DNA from: Magallana angulata
Lineage: Eukaryota > Mollusca > Bivalvia > Ostreida > Ostreidae
Length of the DNA stretch: 64,000 nt
Direction of reading: 5' to 3'
NCBI RefSeq assembly: GCF_025612915.1
Contig: NC_069112.1
Span: 57,824,517 to 57,888,516 of the forward strand
Positions 16,876 to 27,562 of this stretch are shown here, one piece after another. The stretch's first letter is position 1, and every line of letters starts with the position of its first letter. Made by a program: the position numbers and the translations under genes. The notes below the pieces were generated by a model. The model was given only the letters and a program-made list of their open reading frames with translations. It was not told the DNA's origin and ran no database searches.

Positions 16876-18553
16876 TATCCATTGCAACTTGGTGCAACAT
16901 GAACTGATATGATAAATCATAGAAATGTTCTGATGAAGAACTAACAGCTGCATCGACTGATTCAACAGTTCATTAGACTTCATTGTTAAAAATAATGTTA
17001 TTGTTTTAATCAGTGCTGCTGATTTTTTAAAATTAAAAATCAGATCTGTGATGTTTAATAGCTGTCCCAGTAAGATCAATTCTTATCGTGTCCTAAACCA
17101 GAATCGCCGACTTGGTGTGAAAAAAGTTAATAAACAGAACGTACTGGAGCATGATATATAATCAGTCAGGATGGTGGTACCATGTTTTGATTCAATATTT
17201 TATTGGTGTTTTCATTTATTCATAAAGAGTATATTAGACATATGGTAACTATTTTATGACTATTATACATGTAGTCAAGGAATCCTGAAATGAAATATGT
17301 CAAATGAGGGGGGGGGGGCTTGGCTTTTAAATTTCAAGTAGCAGATTAAGACTAGGTACATTTATTTTATACTGCATCATCCACAAAATCAAACGAAAAA
17401 ATATTCTACTTTTAAAAACATTTGTATTTTTTTTTTTTGCTCTACACAGGAGAGTTGGACTGTTGGATTTACCCATCCAGTAAGCAATGTTTCTTAGCCA
17501 CAGTCTATCGGTAACAATTTGTTCCATTTAGATACATTGATTTTTTGTTTTACCAGTACTTGTTTAGATAATTTATGATTGTATCATATTTCATGTATAT
17601 ATTGAACTTACTGTATCCACAAAACTTTCAAATATACAAAGAGGAGACATTATGGGAAGGAGGCCGATGTAATATTTTACTTTAGTCTTAAAAACACAAG
17701 TGCTGCATAAAATTATATAGTTGTTTTTACACATTACATGTACCTGAAATAAATACAGGTTTCTTAAATAAACTAATATTGGTGATATGCATAGACATGC
17801 ATTCATATGTTTAAAGTTGACGCTAATGTCGCTATTCCTTGGGGATCGCTGTAGCAAAAAATTGGTACAAATTCTAAGTGGATATTCAAGTACGTTTTGA
17901 ACTTCTTCTTTTTTTGTCAATTTACATTTCGTAAAGACATATGTAACAAACAAGACAGTAAGATAAAGTTCTTTTTCTACGAAATCAAGAAGAAGAGACT
18001 GATGTATTACAAAAGGGGTCATAGACTAGTGGAATATTTTACAAATAACTTTTAAAAAATTCCAACGCACTACTGTATAATAAGGGATTTTTAGGGGCCG
18101 AAGTACCCCAACTTTGACGCAATGTTTCTGGAGAAGGGTACACATTTTGTTAAGCATCGTGAAAGAGAACATGTTTGTATTGATGGTTCTAATCGGTTCA
18201 GAAAATGAATAATACTAGGAACAACAGAACATTTGGTGTTGTCTAAGGTTATGTATGTTTATCATCTCCTGAAAGCATGTATGTTTTTTCTTTAATAAGA
18301 TGATAAGACCTTTTCAGGTCACAAAATAAAAAAATCAAAGTACTGAAGTGCTAAAAGCCGGGCTCTTTTGGTGTGTCTTTATGCACAATCTAATTAAAAT
18401 TAGACGTTCTGAATCCGCTACCGCTTCTCAAACATCTAACAACATCCCATGCAGGGTCACGTCAGTGTGACCTTTCAGTTAACCAATGGAATCACTTGTT
18501 CTGACTCGATCTTTGGATGAGTGCTCGGAACTTTTTTATCGACATACGTAGAT
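16876..18553. other. No gene recognised between the MITE and the 4-kb array
   Basis: The longest frame (17591-18022, minus, 143 codons) has AT-driven composition and no recognisable domain, so I do not support it as a gene. A poly-G run lies near 17308. Unique sequence ends abruptly at 18553, where the array unit begins. Just before it is a small palindrome, GGTCACGTCAGTGTGACC (near 18455-18472). Confidence 0.5.
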
Positions 18554-18699
18554 GGAATAAGAGTACCAATGCACCGGATGTTGACATCAGAGAAAAAGTT
18601 ATAGAACATTGTAACACGGAATAAATGGATGGGCGTCAGGCGATTGGCTGAATTCAGGTATGTAATTATTTTCATTTTAAAGCCAAAATATAAATGTTT

Positions 18700-19074
18700 G
18701 AAAGAAATGATGGGATGAGGGAATATTGCAGAAAATACAGAAATGCCAGAGGAGATTGTAGGAGTGGGGGTTAATTTTTTATGCAGGGTGCCATTTACTG
18801 CTGATCGCTGTAAGTTGTAAACAAGTGCAAATTTGACCTATAAACGCCACGGGACCATGTATTTTTTTTGGAAATTTCTGAAAGTGCTTAAAATGAAGTT
18901 TCAAATGATACCAAAGATTGGGCTGCTGTTGTCATAGTAAAGTACTGAGAGGTCCTAAGGTTTGTATAGAGTTCTATGGGAAAATAATTGGTAGGCTTTT
19001 CCCTATAGAGACCCAGTTTTTGACATGTCATGTGACTTTAAAGAAGAAAGTAGTTATTTTTAGTTACAGAATCC
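18700..19074 (+). promoter_or_regulatory. Upstream region of the endonuclease gene (unit 1)
   Basis: Non-coding sequence between the unit joint region and the endonuclease ATG. CCCTATAGAGACCCAG and TGTCATGTGACTTTAAAG sit within 80 bp of the ATG. No clear TATA box; regulatory role inferred from position only. Confidence 0.3.
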
Positions 19075-19452
19075 ATGATGGAGGACGTTTTTAACAAATT
19101 GAGAAACAAATTAGAAGCAAAGAGTGAAAGGGTTGGGGGTCTGGGGGGTTGTGTCTTATGGAAAGGGGGGGTTGGGAGAAATGGTTATGGGTATATAAGG
19201 GTTTTATGGCCAGATGAGGGGAGCAAGGTTGAGAGAGTGCATCGGGTGGCTCTTATGGTGGAGATGCGTCTGACGAGGTCACAGTTTCCAGGTGGAAACC
19301 TGGAGGTCAGCCATCTCTGCCATGAGAAGCTGTGTGTCAACCCGATGCACCTCTCACTGGAGCCTCATGCCACGAATCAGGAGAGGATCCATTGCATGCA
19401 GCAGGGGGTATGCAGTGGGGCACACCATCCCCATCCAAGATGCATATTTTAG
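19075..19452 (+). CDS. His-Cys-box homing-type endonuclease, unit 1
   Basis: A 125-aa protein whose layout matches I-PpoI-type His-Cys-box nucleases. The core VSHLCHEKLCVNPMHLSLEP parallels the I-PpoI segment [20 protein letters not shown]. By that parallel, H80 is the general base, N101 (HATNQER) the metal ligand, C26/C82/C87/H92 the first zinc site, and C107/C113/H117 or H118/C123 the second. The start ATGATGG is preceded by stops and gives a family-sized protein (I-PpoI is 163 aa). It is convergent with the transposase: the two stop codons are 98 bp apart. The predicted role is double-strand DNA cleavage with a short recognition site; whether it helps the transposon or drives spread of the unit is unknown. 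All catalytic and zinc residues are present and the frame is intact. Confidence 0.8.
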   Translation: MMEDVFNKLRNKLEAKSERVGGLGGCVLWKGGVGRNGYGYIRVLWPDEGSKVERVHRVALMVEMRLTRSQFPGGNLEVSHLCHEKLCVNPMHLSLEPHATNQERIHCMQQGVCSGAHHPHPRCIF

Positions 19453-19550
19453 TGTAATTTGATGTTTTTAAAATATAATCATGGAATTATTGATCTGGTT
19501 TGGAATAATTGTGTTCTGTATGAGTCTTTTTGCATGATCGGGCTCGAGAT

Positions 19551-21861
19551 TCAGTCAACATCATGTTTTTTTTTATATTTAATTTCTTCCTGATGTTTCT
19601 CATAAAGTTTGTACATTTTTTTTCGTTTTGTTACTCTTTTTGCTTTGTAAGATAAAGACTTTTGATATGATTTATTTAACTCATAATCTGTTTGTATTTT
19701 ATCTAGGGTCTGGTCCACTTGGCCACCAGAGGGTATGGAAGCACCAACCCCTGCGCAGAGACCTCGGAGGGAGCTGCCGGGACCGTTGTTACAGGAGTGA
19801 GCAGCACTGTGAGCCCGGCCAGCAAAGTTTCTTGTGAAGGTGACATTGCGAGGCAGTGATCGTCGCAGAGTTCTGTTGAAGCTTTCGACCTTCTGAGAAT
19901 TACTGTTTTTGATTGTCTTGTCCAAGACAGCTGGAGACAACCGCTTTGAGAAACAAGCATGGAGCATTGTTTCATTCTCATCGGAGGACGGTATTGAAAA
20001 ATTTTGACCTAGGTAAGAACTCTTGCGTACCCAGTTATTATTTACCCTCCCTTTGCACACTAATGAGTGTTTTTTGCATAAGGCATGATCCCCTGTGTAA
20101 CACTTAACCACTGCATGTTTGGTGTAAGAGAGCTTGTTTTTTATTTTATCTGCGTCACCCGCATATAGTGCATGCGCTTGATTTATCTCGGCTGTACACC
20201 TGTCAACAGCATCAAGGGCAAAATTGTGCAAAAGTTTGGTTTTTTCTGCCTTGGTTCTTTTCGGCATGATCTCCAAGAGTCTCTGGTCTCTTTTGATTGC
20301 TTTTCTTATGCTCTCAGACAGGTGACGAGTGTCAATATAGTGACATGGCTTATTTTCCAGCAGACCATCCTTATAGAGGGAGTCTGCAGCCCGACCAGCA
20401 GAGCTGTCTGGATCGGTGGTGACTTCCCTTACCTCCAGGCCATCTTCACAGAGTAGCTCCGCCATACCCTCCCTGGCCCACGTGAACTCATCCCCTATCG
20501 TGTGATGCATCGGAAGGTTTGCCCCACAGACCCCGGGGTTGCATTGATGGTCACGAGAGCCCTCATCAAGTAAGTGACCATGTTTTGAGCATATCTTATA
20601 CCATTTTAATTATTTGGTGTTTTGAGGTGACATTCTCAGCAAATGAGTACACAGTTTGTGTCGCCGGCTGGAAGGGTGTCTCACCCACCCCCGAGTAGAG
20701 GGGGTTATTGTACATGCCATCGCATTGTACAGGGATGGCATGTGGGGATTCATTTCCCCTCAGGGTGTTCACATCTACCAGCCGGCGACACCTGTCACTC
20801 ATGTCAGCCTCGTTGATGTTTTGGATCAAGGGCAAAACTTTATTGGAAGCTTTTTGTAGGGACCTACGAGCAGGAGGAGGAGTATTAGTACAGAGAAGAA
20901 TTTTCCGCATCCCATCATTACCCACAGGAGTTTGACTGAGCCCAACTTGCAGACCATAATTGATTTTAGCTGCCTTTCTACCCGGGGATTTGGTATCTAC
21001 CTCCTCATACAGGTTGTAACGCCTAGACGAGTAGGTACACTTGGTGCAGCGTAGCCCCATTCTGCTTCCAAGTCCCCGCCTCTCTTCCGACGCCAAGTCC
21101 CAGGACAGAAGTCCAGTGCATTTAGGTGTCTCCTGCTGGTGAAGTCGGAGAACCTCATTCCACATCTCAGCTGTTTTTCCCAGGTGGAGGAGTCTATGTG
21201 AATTTTGATCAGCCAGCCTAGGTAAAGTCACAATGATTTGTTTACTTGAAACAGTCACCAGTATGCAGAGCATGCAAGCAGTAATTAGAGTTACTTCCCT
21301 TAGACTAACAGGCTTGACATGTACAATTTCAAATTGATGTAATTTCAGTTTTAGGCAACCTAAGCTTCTTGTTTTTGTCTCAATTTACTGAAATGCCCTT
21401 TAGCTGCATGTATCACACTTGACTTCTCATGTACCTACATGTAATTACATGTAATTTTTAAATACATGAACCCCACCCTTTTAAGGTCATTTTCTTGGAT
21501 AATTAACCATAAAGCAGATATTTGAATGGGGTAAATGTAAGAAAATTGGGGAAAAAAATCTCCTGTCTTACTCGTTTTCTGAAAATTTGACTTACTGCTC
21601 TGATTCATTTCCATCTAGGCAACTTTCATGATCTTTTGCCCTAAGCCTCCTCGGCCTCAGGAGATGGTAGCAGTTGGGCCGGAGGAGCATTTCCTCTCGT
21701 TCGGAGGCTGACGGACAGTCTCGAACCATTTGGTCCATATCCTCAGGCAGTCTCCTGTACTGTCCTTGGGAATTTTGCAACTTTTCACTTGCTACCCCCT
21801 TATTGTGGGGTACATTTCTTGCCTTAAAGCCACAATTGTTTCTCCTTTTGAATTTTGGCAT
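19551..21861 (-). CDS. Mutator/Kolobok-like DDE transposase, unit 1 (intron, one frame break)
   Basis: Exon A is 21861-21596 (MPKFKRRNNCGFKARNVPHN start, donor GTAAGT). The intron is 21595-21218 with acceptor TTTACCTAG, and exon B starts at 21217 in matching phase. Exon B carries the first catalytic Asp in VQCDGMYNN (20719-20721) and runs to about 20605. The frame then shifts by one base in an A-run near TTAAAATGG. The downstream frame continues with a Cys/His-rich segment (ICSKHGHLLDEGSRDHQCNP) and holds the second Asp in VTTDPDSSAG (20412-20414) and the Glu in KVESFNR (19884-19886), ending at 19551. DDE spacing and the N-terminal block match the metazoan Mutator-like transposase domain family linked to Kolobok-type elements (family recalled, not searched). 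The frame break makes this copy probably inactive unless it is a sequencing error or is frameshifted. Confidence 0.75.
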
Positions 21862-22559
21862 TTCTCTAAATTAATCCTTTTTCAGTCTTAGATTTCAAAA
21901 GTCTCCCTTAATTTTTGTGTAGAGTGAAGCTCCAGTGTCTGAACTCTAATGCGTTTTCAACAATGATGGACTTTCTCTTGTCTAAGTTAATTGTAAACAA
22001 AGATGATGGGGGCACCTGCTATCTCTTGAAGCTGCATTAGATTTGGGGGGTGGTGATACATCTCAAACATGCTTAATCAGCAGGAAGGTCCAGATAGGAA
22101 TCACTAGCTACATTAGGGTCAGGGATAATTTTCCCCTCATATAGATCAAAAATTTTGCTAATTGGTAAATTAAAAACCTCCATTTTTTACATTAATTCCT
22201 AAATTTCTTTGATTTTCTGAGGCTACTCTCAAATTCTGGGTAGAATCCACCCCTATGAAGAAATTGACACAAACATGAGTTTATATCATTTTATTAACAT
22301 CATAAAACAAAAACAAGACATTTGAAAACTGTTTTATTCATTACAGTCACTTTTTTCATCCATATAGGAACAGAGTTTGTAAAGTTCATCACTCCATATT
22401 ACACCGATGTTGGCAGTTGGATGGCATCATTGAAATGGTCACAGAATCCGTGACACTGAAGTCCCGAGGCTCAAATTTCATACACATAGACAGGTAGGTG
22501 TAAAGTCTTTGAAAATTGTAAAATGGACTAATTCTGAGGTAGGTAACAATATAAGTATA
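21861..22559. other. Unit 1: upstream region of the transposase up to the unit joint
   Basis: About 700 bp before the transposase start. It includes a minus-strand exon-like segment (about 22389-22681, ending in KFEPRDFSVTDSVTISMMPS and crossing the unit joint) that I cannot assign. It presumably contains the transposase promoter and, somewhere, an element end. Confidence 0.4.
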
Positions 22560-23080
22560 GGAATAAGAGTACCAATGCACCGGATGTTGACATCAGAGAA
22601 AAAGTTATAGAACATTGTAACACGGAATAAATGGATGGGCGTCAGGCGATTGGCTGAATTCAGGTATGTAATTATTTTCATTTTAAAGCCAAAATATAAA
22701 TGTTTGAAAGAAATGATGGGATGAGGGAATATTGCAGAAAATACAGAAATGCCAGAGGAGATTGTAGGAGTGGGGGTTAATTTTTTATGCAGGGTGCCAT
22801 TTACTGCTGATCGCTGTAAGTTGTAAACAAGTGCAAATTTGACCTATAAACGCCACGGGACCATGTATTTTTTTTGGAAATTTCTGAAAGTGCTTAAAAT
22901 GAAGTTTCAAATGATACCAAAGATTGGGCTGCTGTTGTCATAGTAAAGTACTGAGAGGTCCTAAGGTTTGTATAGAGTTCTATGGGAAAATAATTGGTAG
23001 GCTTTTCCCTATAGAGACCCAGTTTTTGACATGTCATGTGACTTTAAAGAAGAAAGTAGTTATTTTTAGTTACAGAATCC

Positions 23081-23458
23081 ATGATGGAGGACGTTTTTAA
23101 CAAATTGAGAAACAAATTAGAAGCAAAGAGTGAAAGGGTTGGGGGTCTGGGGGGTTGTGTCTTATGGAAAGGGGGGGTTGGGAGAAATGGTTATGGGTAT
23201 ATAAGGGTTTTATGGCCAGATGAGGGGAGCAAGGTTGAGAGAGTGCATCGGGTGGCTCTTATGGTGGAGATGCGTCTGACGAGGTCACAGTTTCCAGGTG
23301 GAAACCTGGAGGTCAGCCATCTCTGCCATGAGAAGCTGTGTGTCAACCCGATGCACCTCTCACTGGAGCCTCATGCCACGAATCAGGAGAGGATCCATTG
23401 CATGCAGCAGGGGGTATGCAGTGGGGCACACCATCCCCATCCAAGATGCATATTTTAG
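23081..23458 (+). CDS. His-Cys-box endonuclease, unit 2
   Basis: Protein identical to the unit 1 copy (19075-19452): same 125 residues, same zinc and catalytic positions, frame intact. Perfect identity implies very recent duplication, homogenisation or assembly duplication. Confidence 0.8.
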   Translation: MMEDVFNKLRNKLEAKSERVGGLGGCVLWKGGVGRNGYGYIRVLWPDEGSKVERVHRVALMVEMRLTRSQFPGGNLEVSHLCHEKLCVNPMHLSLEPHATNQERIHCMQQGVCSGAHHPHPRCIF

Positions 23459-23556
23459 TGTAATTTGATGTTTTTAAAATATAATCATGGAATTATTGAT
23501 CTGGTTTGGAATAATTGTGTTCTGTATGAGTCTTTTTGCATGATCGGGCTCGAGAT

Positions 23557-25867
23557 TCAGTCAACATCATGTTTTTTTTTATATTTAATTTCTTCCTGAT
23601 GTTTCTCATAAAGTTTGTACATTTTTTTTCGTTTTGTTACTCTTTTTGCTTTGTAAGATAAAGACTTTTGATATGATTTATTTAACTCATAATCTGTTTG
23701 TATTTTATCTAGGGTCTGGTCCACTTGGCCACCAGAGGGTATGGAAGCACCAACCCCTGCGCAGAGACCTCGGAGGGAGCTGCCGGGACCGTTGTTACAG
23801 GAGTGAGCAGCACTGTGAGCCCGGCCAGCAAAGTTTCTTGTGAAGGTGACATTGCGAGGCAGTGATCGTCGCAGAGTTCTGTTGAAGCTTTCGACCTTCT
23901 GAGAATTACTGTTTTTGATTGTCTTGTCCAAGACAGCTGGAGACAACCGCTTTGAGAAACAAGCATGGAGCATTGTTTCATTCTCATCGGAGGACGGTAT
24001 TGAAAAATTTTGACCTAGGTAAGAACTCTTGCGTACCCAGTTATTATTTACCCTCCCTTTGCACACTAATGAGTGTTTTTTGCATAAGGCATGATCCCCT
24101 GTGTAACACTTAACCACTGCATGTTTGGTGTAAGAGAGCTTGTTTTTTATTTTATCTGCGTCACCCGCATATAGTGCATGCGCTTGATTTATCTCGGCTG
24201 TACACCTGTCAACAGCATCAAGGGCAAAATTGTGCAAAAGTTTGGTTTTTTCTGCCTTGGTTCTTTTCGGCATGATCTCCAAGAGTCTCTGGTCTCTTTT
24301 GATTGCTTTTCTTATGCTCTCAGACAGGTGACGAGTGTCAATATAGTGACATGGCTTATTTTCCAGCAGACCATCCTTATAGAGGGAGTCTGCAGCCCGA
24401 CCAGCAGAGCTGTCTGGATCGGTGGTGACTTCCCTTACCTCCAGGCCATCTTCACAGAGTAGCTCCGCCATACCCTCCCTGGCCCACGTGAACTCATCCC
24501 CTATCGTGTGATGCATCGGAAGGTTTGCCCCACAGACCCCGGGGTTGCATTGATGGTCACGAGAGCCCTCATCAAGTAAGTGACCATGTTTTGAGCATAT
24601 CTTATACCATTTTAATTATTTGGTGTTTTGAGGTGACATTCTCAGCAAATGAGTACACAGTTTGTGTCGCCGGCTGGAAGGGTGTCTCACCCACCCCCGA
24701 GTAGAGGGGGTTATTGTACATGCCATCGCATTGTACAGGGATGGCATGTGGGGATTCATTTCCCCTCAGGGTGTTCACATCTACCAGCCGGCGACACCTG
24801 TCACTCATGTCAGCCTCGTTGATGTTTTGGATCAAGGGCAAAACTTTATTGGAAGCTTTTTGTAGGGACCTACGAGCAGGAGGAGGAGTATTAGTACAGA
24901 GAAGAATTTTCCGCATCCCATCATTACCCACAGGAGTTTGACTGAGCCCAACTTGCAGACCATAATTGATTTTAGCTGCCTTTCTACCCGGGGATTTGGT
25001 ATCTACCTCCTCATACAGGTTGTAACGCCTAGACGAGTAGGTACACTTGGTGCAGCGTAGCCCCATTCTGCTTCCAAGTCCCCGCCTCTCTTCCGACGCC
25101 AAGTCCCAGGACAGAAGTCCAGTGCATTTAGGTGTCTCCTGCTGGTGAAGTCGGAGAACCTCATTCCACATCTCAGCTGTTTTTCCCAGGTGGAGGAGTC
25201 TATGTGAATTTTGATCAGCCAGCCTAGGTAAAGTCACAATGATTTGTTTACTTGAAACAGTCACCAGTATGCAGAGCATGCAAGCAGTAATTAGAGTTAC
25301 TTCCCTTAGACTAACAGGCTTGACATGTACAATTTCAAATTGATGTAATTTCAGTTTTAGGCAACCTAAGCTTCTTGTTTTTGTCTCAATTTACTGAAAT
25401 GCCCTTTAGCTGCATGTATCACACTTGACTTCTCATGTACCTACATGTAATTACATGTAATTTTTAAATACATGAACCCCACCCTTTTAAGGTCATTTTC
25501 TTGGATAATTAACCATAAAGCAGATATTTGAATGGGGTAAATGTAAGAAAATTGGGGAAAAAAATCTCCTGTCTTACTCGTTTTCTGAAAATTTGACTTA
25601 CTGCTCTGATTCATTTCCATCTAGGCAACTTTCATGATCTTTTGCCCTAAGCCTCCTCGGCCTCAGGAGATGGTAGCAGTTGGGCCGGAGGAGCATTTCC
25701 TCTCGTTCGGAGGCTGACGGACAGTCTCGAACCATTTGGTCCATATCCTCAGGCAGTCTCCTGTACTGTCCTTGGGAATTTTGCAACTTTTCACTTGCTA
25801 CCCCCTTATTGTGGGGTACATTTCTTGCCTTAAAGCCACAATTGTTTCTCCTTTTGAATTTTGGCAT
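23557..25867 (-). CDS. Mutator-like transposase, unit 2 (frame break as in unit 1)
   Basis: Same exon structure as unit 1 shifted by 4006 bp: exon A 25867-25602, exon B from 25223, and the downstream frame ending at 23557. It carries the same one-base frame break, so the defect predates the tandem copies or is a shared consensus error. Confidence 0.75.
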
Positions 25868-27086
25868 TTCTCTAAATTAATCCTTTTTCAGTCTTAGATT
25901 TCAAAAGTCTCCCTTAATTTTTGTGTAGAGTGAAGCTCCAGTGTCTGAACTCTAATGCGTTTTCAACAATGATGGACTTTCTCTTGTCTAAGTTAATTGT
26001 AAACAAAGATGATGGGGGCACCTGCTATCTCTTGAAGCTGCATTAGATTTGGGGGGTGGTGATACATCTCAAACATGCTTAATCAGCAGGAAGGTCCAGA
26101 TAGGAATCACTAGCTACATTAGGGTCAGGGATAATTTTCCCCTCATATAGATCAAAAATTTTGCTAATTGGTAAATTAAAAACCTCCATTTTTTACATTA
26201 ATTCCTAAATTTCTTTGATTTTCTGAGGCTACTCTCAAATTCTGGGTAGAATCCACCCCTATGAAGAAATTGACACAAACATGAGTTTATATCATTTTAT
26301 TAACATCATAAAACAAAAACAAGACATTTGAAAACTGTTTTATTCATTACAGTCACTTTTTTCATCCATATAGGAACAGAGTTTGTAAAGTTCATCACTC
26401 CATATTACACCGATGTTGGCAGTTGGATGGCATCATTGAAATGGTCACAGAATCCGTGACACTGAAGTCCCGAGGCTCAAATTTCATACACATAGACAGG
26501 TAGGTGTAAAGTCTTTGAAAATTGTAAAATGGACTAATTCTGAGGTAGGTAACAATATAAGTATAGGAATAAGAGTACCAATGCACCGGATGTTGACATC
26601 AGAGAAAAAGTTATAGAACATTGTAACACGGAATAAATGGATGGGCGTCAGGCGATTGGCTGAATTCAGGTATGTAATTATTTTCATTTTAAAGCCAAAA
26701 TATAAATGTTTGAAAGAAATGATGGGATGAGGGAATATTGCAGAAAATACAGAAATGCCAGAGGAGATTGTAGGAGTGGGGGTTAATTTTTTATGCAGGG
26801 TGCCATTTACTGCTGATCGCTGTAAGTTGTAAACAAGTGCAAATTTGACCTATAAACGCCACGGGACCATGTATTTTTTTTGGAAATTTCTGAAAGTGCT
26901 TAAAATGAAGTTTCAAATGATACCAAAGATTGGGCTGCTGTTGTCATAGTAAAGTACTGAGAGGTCCTAAGGTTTGTATAGAGTTCTATGGGAAAATAAT
27001 TGGTAGGCTTTTCCCTATAGAGACCCAGTTTTTGACATGTCATGTGACTTTAAAGAAGAAAGTAGTTATTTTTAGTTACAGAATCC

Positions 27087-27464
27087 ATGATGGAGGACGT
27101 TTTTAACAAATTGAGAAACAAATTAGAAGCAAAGAGTGAAAGGGTTGGGGGTCTGGGGGGTTGTGTCTTATGGAAAGGGGGGGTTGGGAGAAATGGTTAT
27201 GGGTATATAAGGGTTTTATGGCCAGATGAGGGGAGCAAGGTTGAGAGAGTGCATCGGGTGGCTCTTATGGTGGAGATGCGTCTGACGAGGTCACAGTTTC
27301 CAGGTGGAAACCTGGAGGTCAGCCATCTCTGCCATGAGAAGCTGTGTGTCAACCCGATGCACCTCTCACTGGAGCCTCATGCCACGAATCAGGAGAGGAT
27401 CCATTGCATGCAGCAGGGGGTATGCAGTGGGGCACACCATCCCCATCCAAGATGCATATTTTAG
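27087..27464 (+). CDS. His-Cys-box endonuclease, unit 3
   Basis: Identical 125-aa protein to units 1 and 2, frame intact; convergent with the unit 3 transposase. Confidence 0.8.
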   Translation: MMEDVFNKLRNKLEAKSERVGGLGGCVLWKGGVGRNGYGYIRVLWPDEGSKVERVHRVALMVEMRLTRSQFPGGNLEVSHLCHEKLCVNPMHLSLEPHATNQERIHCMQQGVCSGAHHPHPRCIF

Positions 27465-27562
27465 TGTAATTTGATGTTTTTAAAATATAATCATGGAATT
27501 ATTGATCTGGTTTGGAATAATTGTGTTCTGTATGAGTCTTTTTGCATGATCGGGCTCGAGAT

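Noticed and set aside
17591-18022. 143-codon minus-strand open frame
   Set aside because: AT-biased composition, no domain, no splice or promoter context; likely chance.
18455-18472. GGTCACGTCAGTGTGACC palindrome as an element terminus or nuclease site
   Set aside because: Short six-base arms with no counterpart at the other unit joints; could be chance.
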